Assembly: GCF_036231355.1 (NCBI RefSeq)
Contig: NZ_CP109496.1
Coordinates: forward strand, 7,254,001 to 7,318,000
Reading direction: 5' to 3'
DNA length: 64,000 nt
Source: Streptomyces sp. NBC_01431
GTDB taxonomy: Bacteria; Actinomycetota; Actinomycetes; Streptomycetales; Streptomycetaceae
The translations under genes and the position numbers were made by a program. Positions 25,048-33,759 of the stretch are shown here, in pieces (the first letter of the stretch is position 1; every line of letters begins with the position of its first letter). The notes beneath the pieces were generated by a model. That model made no database searches, had not been told where the DNA came from, and saw only the letters and a program-made list of their open reading frames with translations.

Positions 25048-25704
25048 CTACTTCCAGTAGATGCCCTGTCCCTGACCGAGGCTGAAGGGGTCACCCCAGT
25101 ATTCGGCCGACGCGACCTTCGTCGCGGACGAAGGCGCGAGCGCTACCGCGCAGCCGACCTGCGTCTGGCCGTTGGTGAACCCCTTCGGAAGCGAGTCGTT
25201 GGGGCACTTGGCGAACTGGCCTATGACCATCAGGTCCTGAGCCTCGCTGCCGTCGCCGAGCAGGCCCTTCACGTGATCCACCGTCGCGAACGACAGATCG
25301 GTGGTGCCGACGTTCTTGACCGAGTAGCGGATGTAGTAGGGCACCTTCCCCTTCACCTGGTCACCCAGCTTGAACTGGGCCAGGTCGCCGACCTGCCCCT
25401 GGTCGATCGAGGTGACGGTGAGCGCGATCGTTCCCTTGGTCTTGCCGTAGGTGAACGGGAACTGCGCGGGCTGGCCGATCTTGAAGTTCTGCCCGGCCTT
25501 CGCGGTGGCGCCGTCCCCGGCCGGAGCGGGCGCGCTGGGCTGCGCGGACTGGGTGGGCTGGCTGGATCCGCCGGCGGGTGCCTTGGACGCCGCCCCGCCG
25601 CCGCTCTGGTCGTCGCTGTTCTGGCAGCCGCTCAGGGCCAGTACCCCGGTGACCGCCAGGCCGATGGCACCGTATGCGGTCCGCCGCACGCCGAAATTGC
25701 TCAC
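25048..25704 (-). CDS. Lipoprotein of unknown function
   Basis: 218 residues. The N-terminus RRTAYGAIGLAVTGVLALSGC carries a lipobox, then a Gly/Ser/Pro/Gln-rich linker and a globular domain from about 80 that begins IGQPAQFPFTYGKTKGTIAL and includes YYIRYSVKNVG. That order resembles DUF4352-type immunoglobulin-like lipoprotein domains; the match is not decisive. GTG 25704 follows GGGGGAG by four bases and is preferred to the TTG at 25737. Confidence 0.75.
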   Translation of the reverse strand: MSNFGVRRTAYGAIGLAVTGVLALSGCQNSDDQSGGGAASKAPAGGSSQPTQSAQPSAPAPAGDGATAKAGQNFKIGQPAQFPFTYGKTKGTIALTVTSIDQGQVGDLAQFKLGDQVKGKVPYYIRYSVKNVGTTDLSFATVDHVKGLLGDGSEAQDLMVIGQFAKCPNDSLPKGFTNGQTQVGCAVALAPSSATKVASAEYWGDPFSLGQGQGIYWK

Positions 25705-25906
25705 TGCTCTCCCCCATGTATGACTGTGGACCGTCAAAAGTGATCCCTGTGATGACAGTTCTTAGTGCACGAACGCCGGGTTCCGCCAGGCCCGTGACCG
25801 TTTCATGACCCGCCCAGTACGTATACGGGACCTCCCGCTTGTCGCAGGTCAGGCGGGTACCGGTCATGATGGGAGCCGCTGTACCGACCGGAACACGAGG
25901 AGTGCC

Positions 25907-26245
25907 ATGGCGCGCGGGGTCCACCAACCGCTGGAGAACGAAGAGTTCGACTTCATCCTTGCGATGGCCAACGGTCCTGTGCTCGCCTACTTCTGCGGGA
26001 CCTGGCCCAAGGCGGTCAAGGCGTGCAAGGAGATGGACGTGGTCGTGAGCGGGATCGCGCAGGAGTACGCCGGGCGTCTGACGGCCGTCAAGGCCGACAT
26101 GACCCGGTGCACGCGCGCGGTCCAGCGGTACGGAGTCACCATGGCGCCTTCCCTCGTCCTCATCGAGCGGGGCGGAGCGACGGTGATGGCGGCCGGCCCG
26201 ATGGACCGGGCCGCGGTGAAGGACTTCCTGGACGCCAACCTCTGA
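25907..26245 (+). CDS. Thioredoxin-fold protein without a CxxC active site
   Basis: 112 residues. It keeps thioredoxin landmarks: VLAYFCGTWP (beta-strand and Trp), VKADMTRCTRAVQRYGVTMAPSLVLIERG with the cis-Pro, and a C-terminal helix. The WCGPC position reads WPKAV, so both catalytic Cys are missing; two other Cys flank it (FCGTW and KACKEM). Redox activity is doubtful; it may act as a binding or chaperone domain. AGGAG four bases before ATG 25907 sets the start. Confidence 0.75.
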   Translation: MARGVHQPLENEEFDFILAMANGPVLAYFCGTWPKAVKACKEMDVVVSGIAQEYAGRLTAVKADMTRCTRAVQRYGVTMAPSLVLIERGGATVMAAGPMDRAAVKDFLDANL

Positions 26246-26296
26246 GCCCCCACCGGCCGGGCAGGCCACCGGCATCCGGCTGGTCTTCGGATGGCG

Positions 26297-27085
26297 TCAG
26301 GCCTTGGTCGCCACAGTCACCACCAGCGGTGGGCGCCGCCTTTCGGCGGCCCAGTCGCGGCTGTGCACGTGGTCCGGGTCGGCGATGCCCTCCGCCTCGT
26401 CCGGTGTCGGATGGTGCTGTGTGGCCGGCGTGAACCCCGCGCGTTCCAGGATGGCTCGGATCGTCGTGGGCGGCCACGCGTGGTTCTGTGCGGTTTGCCA
26501 GGTCCCGTCGGTGCGGCGCAGCCGTACGGTCAGGGGTTGGCCGGGGCCGTAGATGACGCCGGACTCGCCGACGCGCAGGGAGGCGTACTCGATGCCGGCG
26601 CACGCCGGGTCCGTGGTCAGCACCGCCAGTGGGGCGCCGCGTCGCAGCAAGCGGTGGATCTCGCCGAACACACCGAGGACGGTCTGTTCGTCGGGCAGCG
26701 AGGCGAGGACGTGGTTGCACATCGCCGCGTCCGCACAGGCATCGGGCAGGTCGGCGGCCCGGCCGTCGGTGACCAGGTGGTACTCGGCGCCGGGCGTGGA
26801 CTGCCGACGGGCCAGGGCAAGCATCTCGGGCGAGGCGTCCACGCCGACGATCCGCACACCGAGCCGCCGGGCGGCCTGGTCGGCGACGCGCCCCGGGCCG
26901 CAGCCGAAGTCCAGCAGCACACGGTCCGTGCCGCTCCCTGCGGCCAGCGCCCGGAAGACGAACGGATAGCCGAGCAGCCAGTCGGTCGCCGCGTCCACCG
27001 CCGCGAACGCCTCCGCACCCTCGCGCCCGGACCAAGCCCCGCCGGATCCGGACCCCGGCCGCTCGCCTGCTCGGTCCTGTGGCAT
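26297..27085 (-). CDS. SAM-dependent methyltransferase, class I
   Basis: 262 residues. Motif I is VLLDFGCGPGRVADQAA (about 57-72), followed by the acidic residue of motif II in IVGVDASPEMLALA, and DAAMCNHVLASLPDE in the motif IV region. The C-terminal half has AWPPTTIRAILERAGF, a common end to Methyltransf_11/25 proteins. The acceptor is unknown. It starts at ATG 27085 with a glycine-rich N-terminal extension, is monocistronic and lies in tandem with the SpoIIE phosphatase. Confidence 0.85.
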   Translation of the reverse strand: MPQDRAGERPGSGSGGAWSGREGAEAFAAVDAATDWLLGYPFVFRALAAGSGTDRVLLDFGCGPGRVADQAARRLGVRIVGVDASPEMLALARRQSTPGAEYHLVTDGRAADLPDACADAAMCNHVLASLPDEQTVLGVFGEIHRLLRRGAPLAVLTTDPACAGIEYASLRVGESGVIYGPGQPLTVRLRRTDGTWQTAQNHAWPPTTIRAILERAGFTPATQHHPTPDEAEGIADPDHVHSRDWAAERRRPPLVVTVATKA

Positions 27086-27311
27086 GGCGTGGTGATCCCG
27101 TCTCTCGGATACGTACGCACTACACGCTCCCCATCATCGACGCCGCCCGAGCCGGGCGCACGCTGCCGGACGCTGTGTGTGGAGCGCGCACATGTGGACG
27201 TGGGTCAGCTGGTGGGAGCGCATAGAGGCCCGGCCCGGACGGTGAGAGCGCCATGTGGGCCGAACCCGGGCTGCGGTGCCGTGGGGGGTGCGGGATGTAC
27301 AGGGCTGCGAC

Positions 27312-28442
27312 CTACGGCTGAGACGACGGCGGGGGCAGCCTTTCGATGGCCACCATCGCGGCGTCGTCGCCCAGCGTCCGGGTCGCGGTGTGGGCGAGGA
27401 GGCCCTCGCGAAGGTGACGTAACAGGTCGTGGGGACCGGCGCCGCGCCACGCGGTCGCACGTTGTGCCAGGGGGTAGAACCGGCCCGCCTCGTCTCGGGC
27501 TTCCAGAACGCCGTCGGTGTAGAGGAGCACGATGTCGCCCCGCTCGAACGGGAAGCCCTGTGCGGTGAGTTGGTCCTCGGTGAGATCGGCGAGCCCCAGC
27601 GGCGGGGCGGGATGGTCGACGTCGAGGGACACCGCGCGGTTGCCGCGCAGCAGCAGAGGTGGTGGATGGCCACAACTCACGAGGTGGAGCGTCTGTTCGT
27701 GGTCGGGCACGTCGAGCAGGGCCGCGGTGATGAAGGCCTCGCCCCCGGTCTCGTCGTCGGGGGTGGGGGAGTTGGCCAGGTCCGGTGCGACCGCCCGTTC
27801 CAGGTAGGTGACCAGACCCGGCAGGTCGGACTCCTGATGGGCGGCGGCCCGGAAGGCGCCGAGGACGAGCGCCGCGTCCCCGACGGCCTCCAGCCCCTTC
27901 CCCCGTACATCACCGATGATGAGCCGCGTGCCGTGGGCGGTGCGGGCGGCGGCGTACAGGTCACCGCCGATCTGCGCGTCGGCTTCGGCGGCCAGGTAGA
28001 CACTGGCGAGCCGCAGCGGGCCGAGCCGCTCGCGCAACGGCCGCAGCACCACCTGTTGGGCGGCCTCCGCGACCCAGCGCAGCTGTACGAGCTCCCGCTC
28101 GTGCACCTCCCGCAGATGGGCGAACAGCGTCACGAACACCGAGATCAGGATCAGCGCGATGATCTGGGAGGTGTGGTTGAGGTCGCTGACGCTGCTGCGC
28201 ACCGCGGCGACGACCACCTGGGCCAGGACGGCGACCGCGCCGATGGCCGCGGTGACCCGGGGGCCCGCGAAGGACGCGGTGACGGCAGGGGCCGTCGCCA
28301 GCAGCGGACCGAGGTGCACATCGGGCGGTGCGAGTACGTCGGCCGTCGTGACGAGTGTGATGAGCGCGAACGGCACCGCCAGCAGGGCGGGACGCGGCGC
28401 CGGGGAATGATGCCGACTCGCGCTCCGTGGCTGAAGATCCAT
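27312..28442 (-). CDS. Membrane-bound SpoIIE/PP2C-type serine phosphatase
   Basis: 376 residues. Four membrane segments fill about 15-115, then a linker (LREVHERELVQLRWVAEAAQQ) and a PP2C_SpoIIE domain with GGDLYAAARTAHGTRLIIGDVRGKGLEA and a C-terminal DDAAMVAI metal site. Such enzymes dephosphorylate anti-anti-sigma factors; the partner is not in the window. A TTA codon (complement of 27420-27422, codon 341) suggests bldA control. GGAG precedes ATG 28442. Confidence 0.9.
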   Translation of the reverse strand: MDLQPRSASRHHSPAPRPALLAVPFALITLVTTADVLAPPDVHLGPLLATAPAVTASFAGPRVTAAIGAVAVLAQVVVAAVRSSVSDLNHTSQIIALILISVFVTLFAHLREVHERELVQLRWVAEAAQQVVLRPLRERLGPLRLASVYLAAEADAQIGGDLYAAARTAHGTRLIIGDVRGKGLEAVGDAALVLGAFRAAAHQESDLPGLVTYLERAVAPDLANSPTPDDETGGEAFITAALLDVPDHEQTLHLVSCGHPPPLLLRGNRAVSLDVDHPAPPLGLADLTEDQLTAQGFPFERGDIVLLYTDGVLEARDEAGRFYPLAQRATAWRGAGPHDLLRHLREGLLAHTATRTLGDDAAMVAIERLPPPSSQP

Positions 28443-28806
28443 CGCTCCTGCATACACCGGGCCGCGTCCCCCACCGGCGACGCCTGGCCGAGCGGGAAAC
28501 GAGGCGCCCGTGCGGCCACCCGCGTGGCTGGAGCCGGACATCTCCCACCCCGCGAGGGACCGCGCCTCCAGCAGGGGAGAGACTGACGACGGTGAAGACT
28601 GATCACGCGGGACCCTGAGCGCCCGGAAAGCCGAGCGCCCGGAATGCCGAGCGCCCGGAATGCCGAGCGCCCGGAACGCTGAGCGCGCAGATGTACATGT
28701 GTGCGCGGCACACTCCGTGCACCACACCGGAACCGGCGGAGTCGAACCGCGACAACAGCCGGACCGACCGCGGCCGGACAAACGAAGACGGAGAGAGCGA
28801 AGCCAC
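28443..28806. other. Divergent promoter region with a 16-bp tandem repeat
   Basis: 364 bp between the phosphatase and the rightward maleylpyruvate-isomerase-like gene. It contains the 16-bp repeat at 28617-28690 and an imperfect palindrome around TGTACA at 28685-28704 (8 of 10 pairs). No gene is supported. Confidence 0.6.
28617..28690. repeat. 16-bp tandem repeat, about 4.5 copies
   Basis: Units GAGCGCCCGGAAAGCC, GAGCGCCCGGAATGCC (twice) and GAGCGCCCGGAACGCT run head to tail from 28617 to 28680, with a partial fifth unit to 28690. Confidence 0.92.
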
Positions 28807-29604
28807 ATGGACAGGTCACATGACTCCCGCTGGGTGTCCAGCCCCGCGACCCACTGCGATGCCGTAATGACGGAGACCGCCAGGTTCGTGGCCGCCGTCA
28901 AGGGAGCGAGCCTCGCGACCCCCGTGCCCAGCTGCCCCGGCTGGACTCTTCTCGACCTGGTACGCCACACCGGAAGCGTGCACCGCTGGTTCTCCACTCT
29001 GCTCCAGCAGCGCGTCCAGGAGCCACCCCGTAGCCGCGAGGTGGATTTGGCCCTGCCGTCGGGCGAGGACGGGTACCTCGGCTGGCTGGAGGAGAGCTCG
29101 GCGGTGGCGGCCGAAGCGTTCGCCGTCACCGACCCCGATACCCCGATGTGGGTGTGGGGCGTCGATCCGTACGCCAGGTTCTGGATGCGGCGGATGCTGT
29201 TCGAGACCTTGGTGCACCGCACCGACGCGGAGACCGCCGTCGGCCTCCGCCCCGAGATCGACCCCGCTCTCGCGGCCGACGGGGTGGACGAGTTCCTGGT
29301 CAACCTGCCCTTCGCCGCGCCGTTCGCTCCCAAGACCGCCGAGCTGCGAGGCCAGGGCGAGACGATTCGGTTCCGCTGCACCGACCGAGTCGGCGACTGG
29401 CTGATCCGCCTGCGCCCCGACGGCTTCGGACTCGACGAGAACGCCGCGACCGCCGCGGCGGAGCAGGCGAACGCCACCGTCCAGGGCACCGCCGCCGATC
29501 TGCTGCTCCTCCTCTACGGGCGCCTGGATCGCAGTACGGCCGCCTTCGAGACCACGGGGGACGCCGAACTGCTCACGCGCTGGTTCACGAACTCCGAGTT
29601 CTGA
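28807..29604 (+). CDS. Maleylpyruvate isomerase-family (DinB-like) protein
   Basis: 265 residues. The N-terminal helix bundle has VPSCPGWTLLDLVRHTGSVHRWF, whose His with later RRMLFETLVHRTDAE provides the usual metal triad of mycothiol-dependent enzymes. The C-terminal domain (from about 165) includes IRLRPDGFGL and VQGTAADLLLLLYGRLD, the MDMPI_C pattern. These proteins may use mycothiol, the thiol of actinobacteria, as cofactor. The substrate is unknown. GGAGAGAG lies upstream of ATG 28807. Confidence 0.85.
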   Translation: MDRSHDSRWVSSPATHCDAVMTETARFVAAVKGASLATPVPSCPGWTLLDLVRHTGSVHRWFSTLLQQRVQEPPRSREVDLALPSGEDGYLGWLEESSAVAAEAFAVTDPDTPMWVWGVDPYARFWMRRMLFETLVHRTDAETAVGLRPEIDPALAADGVDEFLVNLPFAAPFAPKTAELRGQGETIRFRCTDRVGDWLIRLRPDGFGLDENAATAAAEQANATVQGTAADLLLLLYGRLDRSTAAFETTGDAELLTRWFTNSEF

Positions 29605-29824
29605 GGACGGGGACGAGGACGACGGTCCTTCCGGGGCACGCCGGCCGCGCCCAGCGGCCAGGCGTGCCCCCGGCCCCCGCGTGAAAGCGACCGAATGCCC
29701 GGCCCTCCGTCGCCTCAACTGGGCTATGGCTACTGGGTGTTGATGTGAGTGGCCCCTATGCCCGGGGGCCGTGGGAAGATCCGTCGAACTGTGTGCCGGT
29801 GCTGCTCCCACCTGGAGGACGACG

Positions 29825-30394
29825 ATGTACGCGATATCCCTCGGCGACGACGGCGCCGAACTGTGCCCGCTCGAACCGTGGCAGGCCGAGGAGTTCCTCC
29901 ACCATGTGGACCGGGGACGGGAGTTCATCGGACAGCACAACGGGCTTCCTGACGTCGTGACGGATCTGGAGTCGAGCCGGGCGTTCCTCACGACGTACGC
30001 GCAGAGGACCGCGTCCGACACCGGGCGGCTCTACGGGATCCGTTCGGACGGCGAACTGGTCGGCGCCGTCCTGTTCCGGAGGTTCGATGCCGCGCAGGGC
30101 GTCGCCGAGGCGGGCTGCTGGCTGGAGCCGGCCGCGGTGGGCCGGGGTCTGGTGACCCGGGCCGTGCGCGCCATGATCGACTGGGCCGTCGAGCACCGGG
30201 GCATCCATCGCGTGGAGTGGTGGGTCGCTGCGGAGAACCAGCCCAGCATCGCCGTCGCCCGGCGGCTGGGGATGATCAAGGAAGCCGTGCTGAGGGAGAG
30301 CTACCTGTACCGCGGAAAGCGACACGACGAGGAGATCTGGTCAGTGCTCGCACCGCAATGGCGTGCGGCACGCGCGGCGGGCACGCACGCCTGA
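29825..30394 (+). CDS. GNAT N-acetyltransferase, RimJ/RimL type
   Basis: 189 residues. LEPWQAEEFLHHVDRGREFIGQH starts the fold, and GCWLEPAAVGRGLVTRAVRAMIDWA is the acetyl-CoA pyrophosphate-binding motif A. HRVEWWVAAENQPSIAVARRLGMIKEAVLRES is typical of the RimJ/RimL branch that acetylates protein N-termini or small amines. GGAGG six bases before ATG 29825 fixes the start. It is monocistronic. Confidence 0.9.
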   Translation: MYAISLGDDGAELCPLEPWQAEEFLHHVDRGREFIGQHNGLPDVVTDLESSRAFLTTYAQRTASDTGRLYGIRSDGELVGAVLFRRFDAAQGVAEAGCWLEPAAVGRGLVTRAVRAMIDWAVEHRGIHRVEWWVAAENQPSIAVARRLGMIKEAVLRESYLYRGKRHDEEIWSVLAPQWRAARAAGTHA

Positions 30395-30501
30395 GCGACT
30401 GCCCGGCTCCTCGCCGAGTCGTTGGGGGTGCTTCAGCGGGGGTGGCCGCGGGGGTGGCTCACGAACCACCAGCCGGACACCCTGGCACCCTTGGCTATGG
30501 C

Positions 30502-30669
30502 CTAGTTGTGGCCGAACTTCCGCGGTTGCTTGTGGGACACCTCTGGCGTCGGGCGCCCGGTGTCATGTGGTGTGGCGGACTGTGACTGCTCCCTGACTTC
30601 GGTGGTGGTGCTGCGTTCATGGCCGCCGGTGCGGGCTCCCCGGTTCTGGCGGGTCTGCTTCTTGCCCAT
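30502..30669 (-). CDS. Small basic conserved hypothetical protein (55 aa)
   Basis: 55 residues, polar and unstructured-looking. It starts MGKKQTRQNRGART, has a Thr/Glu/Gln-rich centre and ends KQPRKFGHN, a tail I recognise in small Streptomyces proteins. AGGAGG eight bases before ATG 30669 strongly supports translation. No membrane segment or signal peptide. Role unknown. Confidence 0.7.
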   Translation of the reverse strand: MGKKQTRQNRGARTGGHERSTTTEVREQSQSATPHDTGRPTPEVSHKQPRKFGHN

Positions 30670-30774
30670 GGTGGTGGCCTCCTGTCGAGGACATCGGAGG
30701 GTGTGCCGAGCCACTACCACGCTCGCACTCATGTACGAAGATCGCATGTCGGTTGGGGCCGTGTGCCCATGGTC

Positions 30775-31716
30775 TCAGCGGCTGCCGAATGTCCGCCGGT
30801 AGGCCTCGGGTGGCAGGCCGGTCACGCGGGTGAAATGGCGGCGCAGGGTGGCGGCCGTACCCATACCGGTGCGCGCCGCGATGTGCTCGATGCTGTCGTG
30901 GCCCGACTCCAGCAGTTCCTGCGCCTGCCGCACGCGCTGGCTCAGCAGCCAGCGCAGTGGCGAGGTCCCGGTGACGGCATGGAAGTGCCGGGCCAGGTTG
31001 CGACTGCTCATGGCGGCCTGTCGCGCCAAGTCCTCCACGGTCAGCGGCTGGTCGAGGCGGGCCAGCGCCCAGGGGAGCAGATCGGCGAGCGGATGGTCGC
31101 GCCCGTGCGTCACGGGCGCCGGGATGAACTGCGCCTGCCCGCCGTCCCGGTGAGGCGGGACGACGAGTGTGCGGGCCAGCGCGTTGGCCACCGTCGCGCC
31201 ATGGTCGAGGCGGACGATGTGCAGGCACAGGTCCATGCTGGCGGCCTTTCCCGCCGAGGTGAGAATGGTGCCCTGGTCGGTGAAGAGCACCCCGGCATCG
31301 ACCGTGACCTTCGGATACCGCTCGGCGAGTTCGTCCGCGTGCGCCCAGTGCGTCGTGGCGCGGCGGCCGTCGAGGAGCCCCGCCGCTGCCAGTACGAACG
31401 CCCCGGTGCACAGGGACACGATCCGGGCGCCGGCCGCGTGCGCGGCACGTACCGCGTCGATCAACTCGCCAGGCGGCTCCGCCCGGACATCGCGCAGGGA
31501 CGGCACGATCACCGTGTGCGCGGCGGCAAGCGCGTCCAGACCGTCCGTGGCGTCGGCGCGCAGCCAGTCCCCGACATGGGTGTCCCGGGGACCACACACG
31601 CTGAACGAGTACCAGGGGTCGGACAGATGCGGGCGGTCCGTGCCGAACACTTCGCAGGCGGCCGCCGCCTCGAAGAGCATGCATCCCTCGGAGAGCGCCA
31701 GAGCCACACTTCTCAT
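30775..31716 (-). CDS. GlxA-type transcriptional regulator (DJ-1/PfpI plus AraC HTH)
   Basis: 313 residues. The N-terminal DJ-1/PfpI-like domain has LSEGCMLFEAAAACEVFGTDRP and IVSLCTGAFVLAAAGLLDGRRATTHW, where the nucleophile-elbow Cys is kept. The C-terminal AraC domain has two HTH units (TVEDLARQAAMSSRNLARHF and SIEHIAARTGMGTAATLRRHF) and ends LPPEAYRRTFG. It is divergent from the saccharopine-dehydrogenase-like gene and so is its likely regulator. Confidence 0.9.
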   Translation of the reverse strand: MRSVALALSEGCMLFEAAAACEVFGTDRPHLSDPWYSFSVCGPRDTHVGDWLRADATDGLDALAAAHTVIVPSLRDVRAEPPGELIDAVRAAHAAGARIVSLCTGAFVLAAAGLLDGRRATTHWAHADELAERYPKVTVDAGVLFTDQGTILTSAGKAASMDLCLHIVRLDHGATVANALARTLVVPPHRDGGQAQFIPAPVTHGRDHPLADLLPWALARLDQPLTVEDLARQAAMSSRNLARHFHAVTGTSPLRWLLSQRVRQAQELLESGHDSIEHIAARTGMGTAATLRRHFTRVTGLPPEAYRRTFGSR

Positions 31717-31826
31717 GTCCGAAACTGTACGCGCCTCGTCATTCCGGACGCTGGTGAGGCACTCTCGGGGCCTGGATCATGGCGTGCGGAGACATCGTTC
31801 ACCGCATTCACATCCCAGGAGTCCCC

Positions 31827-32918
31827 ATGTGTTCCGCCCATACCCCCGTCCCCGCGTCCCGCCCTGTTGCCTGGCCCGACGAGCGCGCCGTGGCCGTTGT
31901 CGGGGCGTACGGCCACACGGGCCGTTTCGTCGTGGCGGAGCTGCTGCGCCGGGGTGCGGCACCGGTCCTGATCGGACGTGACCGGGCGAAGCTCGACGGG
32001 CTTCGTGACCTCGCCCCCGACGCCAGGGTGTGCGTGGCGTCCATCGAGGATCCGGCTTCCCTCGACCGCGCCATCCACGGCGCGGCGGCGGTCGTCAACT
32101 GTGCCGGACCGTTCCGCGCGACCGCCCGCCCTGTCGCCGACGCGGCCCTGCGCGCGGGCCTCCCGTACCTGGACGTCGGCGCCGAACAGGCCGTCAGTGC
32201 CGCCCTGTTCGACACGTACGGCGACCGGGCGCGCAACGCGGGCGTCGTCATCGCTCCGTCAGTGGCCTTCTACGGAGCCCTTGGCGACCTGCTGGCCACG
32301 GCCGCCCTCGGCGCCTGGACGGACGCGGACGAGATCACGCTCGCCTACGGACTCGACAGTTGGCTGCCCACTCTCGGATCCCGGCTCACCGGCAAGAGCA
32401 ACGCAGGTCAGCACCTCACCTATACGGCAAGCGAGTTGCGCCCCTTCGACTACTCGCCCTCCGTCTTCCCCTGGGACTTCCCGGAGCCGTTCGGCAGACA
32501 GGACGCCTCCCCGTTCGCGACAGCCGACCAGGTCAGTCTGTCGCGCCACGTGCGCACTCCCGAGGTGCGGGCCGTGATGAACCTGGCGCCGCTGAAGGAC
32601 GTGGGCGACCCCGACACCCCGGCGCCCGTCCCTGCCGACGCGAAGGGCCGTTCCGCCCAGACCTTCCTCGTCGAGGCGATCGTGCGCCGCGGCCAGGAGG
32701 TGCGCCGCGCGGTCGCGGGCGGCCGGGACATCTACGCGGTGACGGCACCGCTCGTCGTGGAAGCCCTCGCGCGCATCCTCGATGGACGCTGCACGGTGAC
32801 GGGCGTGGTCGCGGCGGGCGAGGCGTTCGACGCCGCGGACTTCCTGCGGGCACTCACGCCCGACCACTTCGACCGACTCGATCTGCCGACCGGGGAGGGC
32901 GGCGCGTCGACGGGCTGA
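31827..32918 (+). CDS. Saccharopine dehydrogenase-like NAD(P)-binding protein
   Basis: 363 residues. The Rossmann start VAVVGAYGHTGRFVVAELLRRG is a GxxGxxG-type nucleotide site, and AAVVNCAGPFRATARPVADAALRAGLPYLDVGAE is typical of the saccharopine dehydrogenase/trans-acting enoyl reductase family. No known substrate. AGGAG five bases before ATG 31827 sets the start. Its promoter faces that of the GlxA-type regulator. Confidence 0.85.
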   Translation: MCSAHTPVPASRPVAWPDERAVAVVGAYGHTGRFVVAELLRRGAAPVLIGRDRAKLDGLRDLAPDARVCVASIEDPASLDRAIHGAAAVVNCAGPFRATARPVADAALRAGLPYLDVGAEQAVSAALFDTYGDRARNAGVVIAPSVAFYGALGDLLATAALGAWTDADEITLAYGLDSWLPTLGSRLTGKSNAGQHLTYTASELRPFDYSPSVFPWDFPEPFGRQDASPFATADQVSLSRHVRTPEVRAVMNLAPLKDVGDPDTPAPVPADAKGRSAQTFLVEAIVRRGQEVRRAVAGGRDIYAVTAPLVVEALARILDGRCTVTGVVAAGEAFDAADFLRALTPDHFDRLDLPTGEGGASTG

Positions 32919-32970
32919 ACCGCCGCGGCATGGTGCGGCCCGGGTATGAACTGCCCGACCGGACAAGTGA

Positions 32971-33047
32971 GTTGGGGTCACATGTGGCCGGGGCGTCACC
33001 GGCGACAAGCGGGTTGGGGACACATGTGGCCGGGGGCGTCACCGGCG
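32971..33047. repeat. Two direct repeats of about 34 bp
   Basis: The segment at 32971-33004 recurs at 33013-33047 with two changes. Each copy has GTTGGGG, a CACATGTG palindrome and GCGTCACCGGCG. The second copy runs into the 3' end of the leftward gene at 33039. Confidence 0.85.
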
Positions 33048-33443
33048 CTGCGCGTACACCCTGCGCTGTGACGCGCCGTCGTCCATGAGGACCTCCATGA
33101 CGAGCCGGACTCCGCGGGCCAGGCGGCCCAGCTGCTCCAGTTCCAGCGCGTACATCCTGATGGTGTTCTCGATGACGGACTCGGCCACGCCCAGCGTGGG
33201 TAGTTCGGCACGGCTGGTCTGGAGGGCCACGCGCACGGCGCGGATCTCGTGCTGGAGCTGAAGCTGGGCGTGCCGGGCGAGGAGGACGGGGTGGCGGGTC
33301 AGCGGGGAGTAGCCGGCGTAGCGGGCCGGCAGCAGGTCGCGCAGCCAACGGGTGGCGGTGCGTTCCCAGTCGCGAGTCCCGGGCGACTTGACCTGGCAGG
33401 GCCAGTCCGGGCTGAGCGTGGGTGCGGGGGCCATAGAGGACAT
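33039..33443 (-). CDS. Conserved hypothetical protein (134 aa)
   Basis: 134 residues, soluble and helical. It has WERTATRWLRDLLPARYAGY, then HPVLLARHAQLQLQHEIRAVRVALQTSRAELP and MYALELEQLGRLARGVRLVMEVL, suggesting a long helical hairpin. I know similar Streptomyces proteins without function. ATG 33443 is preceded by a weak GGAAG; ATG 33434 is possible. It lies downstream of the RpiR gene across a terminator. Confidence 0.7.
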   Translation of the reverse strand: MSSMAPAPTLSPDWPCQVKSPGTRDWERTATRWLRDLLPARYAGYSPLTRHPVLLARHAQLQLQHEIRAVRVALQTSRAELPTLGVAESVIENTIRMYALELEQLGRLARGVRLVMEVLMDDGASQRRVYAQRR

Positions 33444-33485
33444 TCTCGTCGCTTCCGATGGTGACGAACTCTGATCGAGAGGTGG

Positions 33486-33519
33486 GGCGGCCTCGGCTCA
33501 GGGGTTAGCCGAGGCCGCC
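33486..33519 (-). terminator. Hairpin terminator between the RpiR gene and the 134-aa gene
   Basis: Perfect 13-bp arms GGCGGCCTCGGCT (33486-33498) and its complement (33507-33519) enclose CAGGGGTT. It would end leftward transcripts from the RpiR gene before the next gene. Confidence 0.75.
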
Positions 33520-33659
33520 ACGGGCGTTCCACCGGATCCGACAGCCTGGATCGGACATCCAGCGCAACGTGAGGAGGAGGGAGTCGTCACGCTGGTTGTT
33601 CGATCGCAGAGGGACTGGGGTCGCTCTCCTTGGCGTGGGGGGATCGGTGGTCGCCGTCG

Positions 33660-33712
33660 CTCAGTAAACATATATACCGTTGAGTAAACAAGGGTATGAA
33701 AAAATTCATGCG
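33660..33712. promoter_or_regulatory. AT-rich island with direct and inverted repeats
   Basis: Two AGTAAACA copies (33663-33670 and 33683-33690) stand 20 bp apart, followed by TATGAAAAAATTCATG, a palindrome with ATGAA/TTCAT arms (33696-33709). Base composition is far below the local GC. It lies just after the RpiR stop at 33760 and before a terminator, in a 316-bp gap with no supported gene. It looks like a regulator site or a remnant promoter. Confidence 0.45.
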
Positions 33713-33759
33713 CTGCCGGGCTGTGAAGATCTTGCGGAGCGGCGCGGGCGAATCGGGCC

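Noticed and set aside
28617..28690. Tandem repeats considered as a CRISPR array
   Set aside because: Units are 16 bp, contiguous and without spacers; no cas gene is present.
33587..33709. A 40-codon leftward frame starting MNFFIPLFTQRYICLL
   Set aside because: It starts inside the AT-rich palindrome, has no ribosome binding site and degenerates after 17 codons; more likely regulatory DNA.
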